This document shows positions 1-5,174 of a stretch of DNA of 5,174 nucleotides, piece by piece. The position numbers and the translations under genes were made by a program. The stretch is taken from positions 1 to 5,174 of the forward strand of contig JAHEAM010000308.1 in assembly GCA_024642765.1 (NCBI GenBank), given 5' to 3'. Position 1 is the first letter of the stretch. Every line of letters begins with the position of its first letter. The notes under the pieces were generated by a model. The model made no database searches. It was not told the DNA's origin and worked only from the letters and a program-made list of their open reading frames with translations. The stretch is from Planctomycetaceae bacterium. Its GTDB lineage: Bacteria; Planctomycetota; Planctomycetia; Pirellulales; Pirellulaceae.

Positions 1-1
1 T

Positions 2-286
2 GATTGTAGCGATGATTTTCGACGCACCGAAGGCAAAGACATTCTTGTTAAGTCTCAGTGCGACACTGTTTTCAACTGGGTGCAACCACACGTTTTTTTT
101 GATTCAAATGGAGTAAGTCGGAAAAATGAAAGTGATAAAGCTCTTGCTCAGAATCGAGTCGGCTTTTTGTTATCAAGATCAATTAAGAATTGGCCAGCGA
201 ATTGTCTCGTAGCAACGACGGATCGCGATATTCAAAACAATGAAAGAAAAATCTCCCACTGGCCAATTGTGTTGTCATTCGACTGA
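2..286 (+). CDS. C-terminal part of an unrecognised protein (5' end outside window)
   Basis: This reading frame is open from the second base of the window and ends at TGA 284-286, giving 94 residues with no stop in between. The gene therefore probably starts upstream of the window. An internal GTG at position 80 could serve as a start, but 26 protein-like codons precede it in frame and it has no clear Shine-Dalgarno, so I prefer the partial gene. The residues are mixed polar and hydrophobic (for example FNWVQPHVFFDSNG, then VGFLLSRSIKNWPANCLVATTD), with no membrane segment or repeat and no motif I can assign. The stop is followed at once by GTG 287 and by ATG 293, a spacing typical of coupled genes, which hints that another gene once followed in the same operon. 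The function is unknown. Coding status is likely rather than certain. Confidence 0.5.
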   Translation, partial: DCSDDFRRTEGKDILVKSQCDTVFNWVQPHVFFDSNGVSRKNESDKALAQNRVGFLLSRSIKNWPANCLVATTDRDIQNNERKISHWPIVLSFD

Positions 287-363
287 GTGACGATGCCCGC
301 AGGGGGTAAGTATCTAAAAAGGAACAGAGGTTTCTTCAAAAACCAACTTGGCCATCCTGGCGT

Positions 364-666
364 TTGGCTTTTACATATGCAGTTATGCGTTTCGCAAGTC
401 GATTCGGGCGGAAACGTATGCGGGCAGGGTGGTTCGGCTATTATGTGCAATCGGCTTATTGGTCATCAGGCTTGGTTTTGTTAACTTCGTTACTGTCCAT
501 TGGATTGTATTATTTTCAGTACCGTGAATATCGAATGAGACTGGCTAGGGTCGCCGAAGTCTTGAACTTTACAATGGGCTCCAAAAAACGGATCGATATC
601 GCTATTCGAAATAATGGCAGAGTCTACTTCGCATCCGACGAACAAGAACTGAACTTGCTGCATTAA
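364..666 (+). CDS. Small single-pass membrane protein, possibly a broken gene
   Basis: The reading frame is open from 310 to TAA 664-666. The earliest start codon in it is TTG 364 (100 residues) and the first ATG is at 385 (93 residues); neither has a good Shine-Dalgarno. Counting from TTG 364, a basic N-terminal part (RFGRKRMR) is followed by one hydrophobic segment at about residues 32-50 (SSGLVLLTSLLSIGLYYF), then a positively charged stretch, then a soluble tail with KKRIDIAIRNNGRVYF. This suggests a protein with its N-terminus inside and its tail across the membrane. The tail pattern 'I-D-I-x-I-x-x-N-G-x-V-Y' faintly recalls the periplasmic domain of ExbD/TolR proteins, but the usual transmembrane aspartate is absent, so I do not assign that family. 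The frame stays open for 53 more sense codons after the stop, and the natural start may lie at ATG 293 in another frame. A frameshifted or nonsense-interrupted gene is therefore a serious alternative. Confidence 0.4.
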   Translation: MAFTYAVMRFASRFGRKRMRAGWFGYYVQSAYWSSGLVLLTSLLSIGLYYFQYREYRMRLARVAEVLNFTMGSKKRIDIAIRNNGRVYFASDEQELNLLH

Positions 667-828
667 CTAGCGCAGATCAATCGCGACAATGACTATCCAT
701 CGCAACTTCTGTCAAAAACAGAATGTCTGGAGCGATACCCAGGTTTGCGTTCGGATTACGTACAAGTGGGCTTCTTTTCCCACAAGAATTGTCGGCCGAG
801 CCACGTAAAACGACTGCTGCAATTGTGA
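667..828 (+). pseudogene. Possible read-on of the 364-666 gene beyond its stop
   Basis: Immediately after TAA 664-666 the same frame continues without a stop for 53 codons to TGA 826-828. The translation looks protein-like (LAQINRDNDYPSQLLSKTE near its start, SDYVQVGFFSHKN in the middle, HVKRLLQL at the end), while the other two frames close quickly after 666. No start codon with a ribosome site precedes it, so it is not a separate gene. The simplest reading is that the gene at 364-666 was once about 155 residues long and acquired a nonsense mutation. A chance open stretch cannot be excluded at this length. Confidence 0.3.
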
Positions 829-1039
829 AATACTTGCAGCAGGCGTTTCAGTTGCAGTATTGCCAAAACTCAAACGGAATCGGGTGAGCCAACCGCAATC
901 CCCGAAGCATCGAATGCTTCTTGTTCTGGTGGGAAGACACTCTGTAACACATTTCTGGGTTCCACGCTTGGTTTGTAGACGGGAACACGGCTCTATGAGA
1001 GCCAGCCCAAAAAGTCAACAATCCTTAGGAGTCAATTCA
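829..1039 (+). other. Intergenic leader region before the 208-residue gene
   Basis: The frame of the downstream gene is open back to 809, and a TTG at 860 could lengthen that protein by 60 residues. That stretch has no ribosome site, is rich in Arg, Ser and Gln, and would bury a good signal peptide inside the protein, so I treat it as untranslated. A small perfect hairpin (GGCTCT 989-994, loop ATG, AGAGCC 998-1003) lies 36 bases upstream of the start codon. I could not identify a convincing promoter pair. Confidence 0.45.
1027..1031 (+). promoter_or_regulatory. Shine-Dalgarno AGGAG for the 208-residue gene
   Basis: AGGAG sits 8 bases upstream of ATG 1040. It decides the start in favour of 1040 over the earlier in-frame TTG at 860. 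It is part of a ten-base string CCTTAGGAGT (1023-1032) that occurs again, with the same 8-base spacing, before ATG 1885. Confidence 0.8.
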
Positions 1040-1666
1040 ATGTTTACTTCATTTCGCAATCTGTTCGGTTATAGCCTGTTGCTTCTAGTCGGTATGACCA
1101 CAGCGGTCCAGGCACAACTGACACCGCAAGAAGTAGCCGCTCAACACGCGCTAAACGGCCCCGAAATTAAGAAGCTCAAAGTCGCCGGCCACGAATTCAA
1201 CGTCAAGAAGGCGACTGTGACGGCGGATGCCCGGCAAACGGTGCTCAAAGGTCAGGTCTCACATCACCTCAGTTTTCGGCCCGACGATCAGATTTATTAC
1301 ACAATTGTGAAGTCCGGCGGCAAAGTGATCAGCATCGACATAAATATCGACCGCGGAGGCTTGGCCCCCTACGCCAGCAGACTTGCAGCATTCGTCATTG
1401 GCAAAGATCTTGCGGACGGGGATTTTAAGGCTTTACTCCAAAACCTGGGGCAACGCGTGGATGGCCGATGGGAATCTGCGGCTGACCTGATCATTGCAAC
1501 CATCGCCCTGAAGGCACCCGACAGCAGCGTTACTCGGACACTTCCCACTCCACGACCACGTCCATCCGGTGGAGTTTTGCGTGACCATCGCATCGGTCAG
1601 ACGACTGGCACCCCGACAGTCCGAGATCACCGCACAAAGCCGGTTGTTCGCGACCATCGAAACTAA
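1040..1666 (+). CDS. Secreted protein of unknown function with C-terminal RDHR repeats
   Basis: The protein has 208 residues. I chose ATG 1040 because AGGAG lies 8 bases upstream and because it gives a clean signal peptide: basic FRNLFG, a hydrophobic core YSLLLLVGMTTA, and likely cleavage after VQA at residue 25. The mature part begins with a helical stretch LTPQEVAAQHALNGPEIKKL. From about residue 50 to 107 it alternates polar and hydrophobic residues in a way that suggests beta strands (for example GKVISIDINI). It then turns helical (residues 108-160). The last 40 residues are low in complexity, with PTPRPRPSGG and three copies of RDHR at 181-184, 195-198 and 204-207, the last one residue before the C-terminus. 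I recognise no domain and no catalytic motif. Export to the periplasm or beyond is inferred from the signal peptide. A terminator follows 24 bases after the stop, so the gene is probably transcribed alone. Coding status is firm, function unknown. Confidence 0.82.
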   Translation: MFTSFRNLFGYSLLLLVGMTTAVQAQLTPQEVAAQHALNGPEIKKLKVAGHEFNVKKATVTADARQTVLKGQVSHHLSFRPDDQIYYTIVKSGGKVISIDINIDRGGLAPYASRLAAFVIGKDLADGDFKALLQNLGQRVDGRWESAADLIIATIALKAPDSSVTRTLPTPRPRPSGGVLRDHRIGQTTGTPTVRDHRTKPVVRDHRN

Positions 1667-1690
1667 TCGACAACTATCGTGTTGTGACCG

Positions 1691-1735
1691 GACAGCAGGT
1701 CGTAGGAGCAATTCTTCGACCTGCTGTTGTCGTTT
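1691..1735 (+). terminator. Rho-independent terminator after the 208-residue gene
   Basis: A perfect 11-base inverted repeat (ACAGCAGGTCG 1692-1702 with CGACCTGCTGT 1717-1727) begins 25 bases after the stop codon. The stem continues inward past one U-U mismatch with four more pairs (AGGA 1704-1707 with TTCT 1712-1715, including one G-U) and is closed by a GCAA tetraloop (1708-1711), a very stable loop type. The 3' side runs into TGTCGTTTT, a moderately T-rich tail. Placement, stem strength and tail fit an intrinsic terminator; the tail is less than ideal because of the interrupting G and C. Confidence 0.75.
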
Positions 1736-1884
1736 TGAACGGCGTGCATTCGAAGATAAACCATCAGTCTGAAATTCGTACAATGTTTGTTGAGATACAA
1801 GCCATGTTAAGTGGCCGACGGTTGACGGGCGCTCGAACCTATAAGATTGTGGGCTTGGGAAGCCCAACCTTAGGAGTGCCCCAG
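1736..1884 (+). other. Leader-like sequence with hairpin and Shine-Dalgarno
   Basis: No gene is evident in this stretch. Near its end are a TATAAG string (1840-1845), a hairpin (GGGCTT 1851-1856, loop GGG, AAGCCC 1860-1865, extendable by the pair T1850-A1866), then CCTTAGGAGT (1868-1877) with AGGAG 8 bases before ATG 1885. The order hairpin, CCTTAGGAGT, ATG matches the leader of the gene at 1040. This suggests a translated transcript, but no well-spaced -35 box accompanies TATAAG. Confidence 0.35.
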
Positions 1885-1950
1885 ATGGCGACAGGTAGTT
1901 TTTCATTTTCAACGGTCGAACGAAACGCGAAGATAACGTGCCGCAAATAA
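1885..1950 (+). CDS. Possible 21-residue small ORF
   Basis: ATG 1885 is preceded at 8 bases by AGGAG (1872-1876) and opens a frame of 21 codons (starting MATGSFSFSTVERNAK) that ends at TAA 1948-1950. The peptide has no membrane segment or recognisable motif. The good ribosome site is the only support. It could be a genuine small protein, a regulatory leader peptide without a following gene, or the remaining 5' end of a gene whose body was lost. The frame is also open upstream, but the upstream start (GTG 1684) lies across the terminator hairpin and is not credible. Confidence 0.3.
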   Translation: MATGSFSFSTVERNAKITCRK

Positions 1951-2441
1951 GTGGTTGATGGTCTTGCGTGCGAGGTCTTTATCAACCAGCTTCTGGCGTC
2001 AATAATTATCGAAAAGCAATAAACGTCATCGTGGAAAAGTAAAACGGGATTAGAATTTCATCCCCCTTAAAGAACAACGAATCCACCGAATTACATCATT
2101 CCCAACAGGTCGCCTACTGGTGTGCGCAGAGTCGAGTAAGAGAATTACAGTGAGGATGGTTCAAAAGGACATTGCGGCAAGTGGTAGCCTTTGGCGATGG
2201 GATCACCAATCTACCTTCAACGAACCCAAGAAAACAAGACGAACGGCCCCCTCCTCAACGCATCAAAAACGCCGGACTGTGTTGGTGGTGCCGTGCGAAT
2301 CTTTTCGACGGCAACGCATTTTTTGGAACCCAAGGGACCCAAAGCAACCCCGCCAGTCTTGACGTTTCACAAAACCGAAAAATATGAGGAAATATCTATG
2401 CGTCCTTCGTATGGTCGCAAGGTATCGCGACAGCCACAAAT
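1951..2441. other. Long stretch without a convincing gene
   Basis: Reading frames are open here in both directions, but their translations are rich in Arg, Ser, Thr and Pro, they overlap each other in several frames and they lack good starts, so I take them as chance. The only structure noted is a 7-base inverted repeat, GGTTGAT 1953-1959 with ATCAACC 1981-1987, separated by 21 bases, just after the small ORF. It has no T-tract and is not clearly a terminator. No terminator for the minus-strand gene that ends at 2442 was found in this stretch. Confidence 0.4.
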
Positions 2442-3131
2442 TCAACGCCCTCTACTCCGAAATGTGACCCGTCGTCGAAACAGTCCGATGGTTCCAAAGA
2501 TAATTAACGACAACAGGCTCGGAGGCTCTGGAACACTAACGAGTTGGAGTGATAAAAATCCTGTTGCGGTTGAACCATCATCCACATTATTTGGCCAAAC
2601 CCAAGTGTAAAAAGACGAAGTAAATTGGTAGTTGTGTCCTGCTTGGAAAATCCCGCTAGTTGGAACGATTGAAAATGACCAATACCCATCATTAGAGAGG
2701 CTTGTCATTTGGATTGACGCAACACCATCCTCTAGTATTTCATCAATTGAGGACTGAACAACACCCCAACCATCAAGGTTGGTGAAACTACCATTAAAAG
2801 TAAATGCAACATCATTCTGTGGCGTGAAATGAATATTGCTGCTGGCCCAAGCTCGGTGAAATTCGAGGCCATCACGTTGCAAGTTTGTTTGAAGAAAAAA
2901 ACCGCTATCGGAAACCGAGTACGAAAATGATGACGAAATATCGGGAATCGATGCAAAGACAATTCCTCCATTGAGACTTGAACCTGTTTGAGACTGAAAT
3001 TGAAGATCATTGTCGACATATGATCCATAGAATGCACTCGTAATAATTATCGACCCATAGGTTGAACCCAAAAACATGCCGCTACATATTGCGATCCCAA
3101 GTACCGCAAGAGCTTTTTTCCAACAGGCCAT
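2442..3131 (-). CDS. PEP-CTERM sorting-domain protein
   Basis: The protein has 229 residues. The start is ATG at 3131: it gives a compact signal peptide (MACWKKALAVLGIAICSGMF, cleavage perhaps after STYG at residue 26), whereas an in-frame TTG at 3203 would add a 24-residue charged extension in front of it. A weak GGAAA lies 8 bases upstream. The mature part is rich in Ser, Phe, Gly and Asn with alternating hydrophobic residues, which suggests a beta-sandwich extracellular domain (roughly residues 27-195); I cannot name it. The C-terminus is a textbook PEP-CTERM signal: VPEP at 200-203, a hydrophobic segment at 205-218 and RRR at 219-221. In known systems such proteins are exported by Sec, anchored by this tail, then cut by an exosortase and delivered to the cell surface or extracellular matrix. 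No exosortase is in the window. The gene is divergent from the TPR gene, and its sequence is visibly richer in A and T. Confidence 0.88.
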   Translation of the reverse strand: MACWKKALAVLGIAICSGMFLGSTYGSIIITSAFYGSYVDNDLQFQSQTGSSLNGGIVFASIPDISSSFSYSVSDSGFFLQTNLQRDGLEFHRAWASSNIHFTPQNDVAFTFNGSFTNLDGWGVVQSSIDEILEDGVASIQMTSLSNDGYWSFSIVPTSGIFQAGHNYQFTSSFYTWVWPNNVDDGSTATGFLSLQLVSVPEPPSLLSLIIFGTIGLFRRRVTFRSRGR

Positions 3132-3282
3132 TTTAAAGATTTCCAATGTCACTTTGACGATACACAATCGACACCGATCATCAGCATATGCGGGCCTCGC
3201 CAAATAGCAATTGCGGTAGATTCAAAACGACTCAAGATTCGCGGTAAAAGTTTTCAAGACGTTAGGCGCCACTTTAGAGGGG

Positions 3283-3303
3283 GCTAATGCTTTTGCCATT
3301 AGC
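3283..3303. repeat. Inverted repeat GCTAATG / CATTAGC
   Basis: There is a perfect 7-base inverted repeat with a 7-base spacer (3290-3296). GTTAG (3261-3265) can also pair with CTAAC (3303-3307), giving a competing longer-range stem. There is no T-tract downstream on either strand, so it does not look like a terminator. It could be an operator. Confidence 0.5.
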
Positions 3304-3315
3304 TAACTCAAAAAA

Positions 3316-3335
3316 CGTGAAAGCTTTCGATCACG
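3316..3335. repeat. Nested palindrome CGTGA...TCACG around GAAAGCTTTC
   Basis: CGTGA (3316-3320) and TCACG (3331-3335) form an inverted repeat. A ten-base perfect palindrome GAAAGCTTTC (3319-3328) overlaps its left half. The two have different centres, so they are separate symmetries. The size fits a dimeric regulator site, but this may be chance. Confidence 0.35.
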
Positions 3336-3387
3336 GCTATAGACTTGATGGTATGTAGATTATTTGGCCGCCGTGGTAGCCGTTAAG

Positions 3388-3448
3388 AAAGATACGAATT
3401 AAACGAATTAAGGGTCTGGCTTGTTTCGTATCTTTCGTTTAATTCGTA
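3388..3448. repeat. Compound inverted repeat with two alternative hairpins
   Basis: The longer symmetry is a perfect 15-base inverted repeat: TACGAATTAAACGAA (3393-3407) with TTCGTTTAATTCGTA (3434-3448), with a 26-base spacer. A second perfect 11-base repeat overlaps it: AAAGATACGAA (3388-3398) with TTCGTATCTTT (3425-3435). The arms share bases 3393-3398 and 3434-3435, so only one hairpin can form at a time. The two centres are 9 bases apart, the same as the period of the tandem CGAATTAA copies within the left arm (3395-3402 and 3404-3411). It lies about 77 bases upstream of the TPR start codon. It could be a dispersed repeat element, a transcript hairpin or a binding site. Confidence 0.75.
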
Positions 3449-3512
3449 CTGAGTTCGTCGAATGGAAAGTATCTGGTTTCGCTGCGGCCTTGGGTTGCCA
3501 CTTCAACCAGTA

Positions 3513-3517
3513 GGGAG
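3513..3517 (+). promoter_or_regulatory. Shine-Dalgarno GGGAG for the TPR gene
   Basis: GGGAG lies 7 bases upstream of ATG 3525 and supports this start. The signal peptide that begins at this ATG supports it as well. Confidence 0.75.
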
Positions 3518-3524
3518 TATTCAA

Positions 3525-5174
3525 ATGCATCGGTCAATAAAAAAACCGGTTTCACTGTGGTTGGTATTTTGTTTTTGGGCAGTGATTGTCGGTGTTGCAG
3601 CGGCACAGTCGCAGGCACCTGGTTCGAAAAGTGATGAAACGCCGGCGGGAGCAGTGACTCCCTTGTTCGTCGGCATTACGGTTCACGAGCGGGAGGTAAC
3701 GACCGAATCAAAAGTGGCCCAGCGTTATTTCAATCAGGGACTGAACCTGATGTTCGCTTTCAATCACGACGAATCGATTCGGTCGTTTCAGGAAGCACTG
3801 CGGCACGACCCCGATTGTGCCATGGCATGGTGGGGGATCGCACTTTGCAACGGACCGCATATCAATAACCCAATGATGGACGAACCCCGTTCGTTGGCGG
3901 CATCGCATGCGATCGGCATGGCGCGGGGGCTGAAGGAAAGTGCTGCGCCGGTTGAGAAGGCATTGATCAATGCACTCGATTCGCGCTACGTGTCGGACGC
4001 AGTAGCGAACATCGAGGATCGAGCGGCGCTTGACAAAAAATACTCGGATGCGATGAAACTCGTGCATGAAAAGTTTCCGAACGATGTCGACGTGGCGATG
4101 CTGTACGCGGAGTCGGTGATGGATTTGCGGCCATGGGACTTGTGGGGAGTCGATGGCACGCCGAGACCGGAGACGCCGCTGGTTACGTCGCTGCTGGAAG
4201 GCGTAATGAAAAAACTTCCGAATCACCCGGGTGCAAATCACTTGTACATTCATGCGGTCGAGGCGTCGCCAAACCCACGTCGGGCAGTGGATGCCGCGAA
4301 CCGACTGCGGACGTTGATGCCGGGGTCGGGACATATGGTTCACATGCCGGGTCACATCGACGTGCGGACGGGGAAGTGGGCTCAGGCGGCGGACCAAAAC
4401 GAGTTATCGATGAAGGTCGATGTGGTTTATCGGGAGGCTTCGCCGCGGCAGGAGTTTTACAAAGTCTACATGCTGCACAATCCGCATTTCCTTGCGTTCG
4501 TTTGCATGATGGAGGGGCGGCAAGAACGGACGTTGAGTTCGGCGCGGGAGGTTTTGGCGTCGCTTCCGAAAGAGTTTGTGGACGAGTTCACTCCACTTGC
4601 CGATCCGTTTATGTCGATCGAGTATTCAGCAATGATTCGTTTCGGGATGTGGGACGAGTTGCTGCAACTGCCAGGGCCACGCAAGGATTTGCCGATCACG
4701 ACTGCTATGTGGCACTTTGCCCGTGCGACCGCTCATGCGGCGAACAAGGATTTCGATGCTGCCGAGGCGGAGCAGAAGCTTTTTCGCGATGCCGTTGCTG
4801 CTGTTCCGGAAGACACCGTCGGTGCGATCAACAAGGCAAGCGATATTTTGAACGTCGGCGAACATACGCTGGCCGGAGAAATCGCGTTTCAGAAAGGGGA
4901 TTTTGACACGGCGATCGACGAGTTGTCGAAAGGTGTCGAGGCGGAGTCCGCGCTGCTTTACATGGAGCCGCCAGAGTGGATTCAGCCGGTGCGGCATTCG
5001 CTTGGTGCGGTCCTGGTCGCGGCAAGGCGTTGGGACGAAGCGGAGAAAGTCTATCGTGCGGACCTTGTACAGTGGCCCGAGAATGGTTGGGCTTTGTTCG
5101 GCCTGGCTGAGTGCTTGAAGGCTAAAGGGGACGATGCCGCTGCCGCCGGCGTGACGAAACGATTCGAGGCTGCC
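3525..5174 (+). CDS. Exported tetratricopeptide-repeat protein (3' end outside window)
   Basis: The frame runs from ATG 3525 to the last base, 550 codons without a stop; the true end is beyond the window. Residues 1-27 are a signal peptide (basic RSIKK, core VSLWLVFCFWAVIVGV, likely cut after AAA), so the protein is exported to the periplasm or outside. The first TPR is at about 66-100 (RYFNQGLNLMFAFNHDESIR, then ALRHDP), and further TPR-like helical pairs occur at about 447-476 and 487-530 (RRWDEAEKVYR, then WPENGWALFGLAECL). The middle carries the hallmark of a widespread bacterial TPR family: HPGANHLYIHAVEAS at 234-248 and MPGSGHMVHMPGHID at 265-279, where relatives usually have MPSHIY. 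I recognise the family from these motifs, but its biochemical role is not established as far as I know; TPRs generally mediate protein contacts. Codons end strongly in G or C, unlike the neighbouring PEP-CTERM gene. Length is near that expected for the family, so little should be missing. Confidence 0.9.
   Translation, partial: MHRSIKKPVSLWLVFCFWAVIVGVAAAQSQAPGSKSDETPAGAVTPLFVGITVHEREVTTESKVAQRYFNQGLNLMFAFNHDESIRSFQEALRHDPDCAMAWWGIALCNGPHINNPMMDEPRSLAASHAIGMARGLKESAAPVEKALINALDSRYVSDAVANIEDRAALDKKYSDAMKLVHEKFPNDVDVAMLYAESVMDLRPWDLWGVDGTPRPETPLVTSLLEGVMKKLPNHPGANHLYIHAVEASPNPRRAVDAANRLRTLMPGSGHMVHMPGHIDVRTGKWAQAADQNELSMKVDVVYREASPRQEFYKVYMLHNPHFLAFVCMMEGRQERTLSSAREVLASLPKEFVDEFTPLADPFMSIEYSAMIRFGMWDELLQLPGPRKDLPITTAMWHFARATAHAANKDFDAAEAEQKLFRDAVAAVPEDTVGAINKASDILNVGEHTLAGEIAFQKGDFDTAIDELSKGVEAESALLYMEPPEWIQPVRHSLGAVLVAARRWDEAEKVYRADLVQWPENGWALFGLAECLKAKGDDAAAAGVTKRFEAA

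Larger units (their letters stand above)
3132..3524. promoter_or_regulatory. Divergent intergenic region shared by PEP-CTERM and TPR genes
   Basis: These 393 bases must contain the promoters of both flanking genes, since they are transcribed away from each other. I could not pick out a well-spaced -35/-10 pair with confidence on either strand. The region contains three inverted repeats (3283-3303, 3316-3335 and 3388-3448) and a minor 5-base one (GGTTG 3493-3497 with CAACC 3504-3508) just ahead of the TPR ribosome site. Their clustering suggests regulator binding or RNA folding, but neither can be shown from sequence alone. Confidence 0.5.

Noticed and set aside
287..484. Separate 65-codon gene starting at GTG 287 or ATG 293
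   Set aside because: Beyond the first 20 or so residues the translation is not protein-like (many Gly, Cys and His), and the other frame carries the membrane segment; it is kept only as a possible frameshifted 5' end.
318..527. Hydrophobic open frame in the third plus-strand frame
   Set aside because: It has no start codon with a ribosome site, and the hydrophobicity arises from T-rich codons shared with the adjacent frame that continues further.
1822..1845. TTGACG followed by TATAAG as a sigma-70 promoter
   Set aside because: The spacer is only 12 bases, too short for a normal promoter of this class.
1433..1912. 159-codon minus-strand ORF
   Set aside because: It runs antisense through the C-terminal half of the 208-residue gene and through its terminator hairpin; the translation shows no signal peptide or domain.
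2191..2610. Plus-strand ORF, including an internal ATG 2398 with a good TGAGGA Shine-Dalgarno
   Set aside because: Most of the part after ATG 2398 is antisense to the end of the PEP-CTERM gene, and the translation is basic and disordered. The TTGACG/TATGAG promoter-like pair (2359-2388) would place its -10 box over the ribosome site, so both cannot work together.
2732..3037. 101-codon minus-strand ORF
   Set aside because: It is in another frame of the PEP-CTERM gene, rich in His, Met and Phe; it is a shadow of the real gene.
3132..3203. TTG start at 3203 for the PEP-CTERM protein
   Set aside because: It would add 24 charged residues in front of a normal signal peptide; ATG 3131 is the better start.
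3708..4397. 229-codon minus-strand ORF
   Set aside because: It is antisense to the TPR gene with an Arg/His-rich translation typical of the mirror of GC-rich coding sequence; no ribosome site was seen.
4133..4906. 257-codon plus-strand ORF starting at 4133
   Set aside because: It lies wholly inside the TPR gene in another frame; its translation is dominated by Gly, Arg and Ala with low-complexity runs, while the TPR frame has a signal peptide and family motifs.
1..5174. tRNA, rRNA, CRISPR, insertion sequence or known defence system
   Set aside because: No cloverleaf, spaced direct-repeat array, transposase-like protein or terminal repeat pair was recognised by eye; a tRNAscan, CRISPR and ISfinder search would settle it.

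Overview
The window suggests a planctomycete, most likely a Pirellula/Rhodopirellula-type member. The signs are a short secreted protein with a PEP-CTERM sorting tail (VPEP, hydrophobic stretch, arginine cluster), a long exported TPR protein of a kind common in that phylum, several small signal-peptide proteins without recognisable domains, AGGAG-type ribosome sites and wide intergenic gaps. This assignment is an inference from protein style; there is no rRNA or marker gene here.

Layout. Positions 2-286 (+) hold the 3' end of a gene that starts before the window. A short reading frame for a small membrane protein follows (364-666, +). It has no convincing start, and its frame stays open past its stop codon as far as 828, so it may be a decayed or frameshifted gene. 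Positions 1040-1666 (+) encode a 208-residue secreted protein of unknown function with three RDHR motifs at its C-terminus, followed by a strong hairpin terminator (1691-1735). The next 775 bases hold little: a possible 21-codon ORF at 1885-1950, whose leader resembles that of the 208-residue gene, and otherwise no convincing gene. A PEP-CTERM protein lies on the minus strand (2442-3131). It is divergent from the main gene of the window, a TPR protein on the plus strand that starts at 3525 and is still open at the last base (550 codons seen).

The 393-base divergent intergenic region carries three inverted repeats. One is compound: two overlapping hairpins that cannot form together. This is the most unusual non-coding structure seen.

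The secreted proteins (208-residue protein, PEP-CTERM protein, TPR protein) all point to the cell envelope or exterior, but no shared pathway can be shown. No RNA gene, transposase, CRISPR array or known defence system was seen. The strongest claims are the TPR gene, the PEP-CTERM gene, the 208-residue gene and the terminator; the first 830 bases are less secure.
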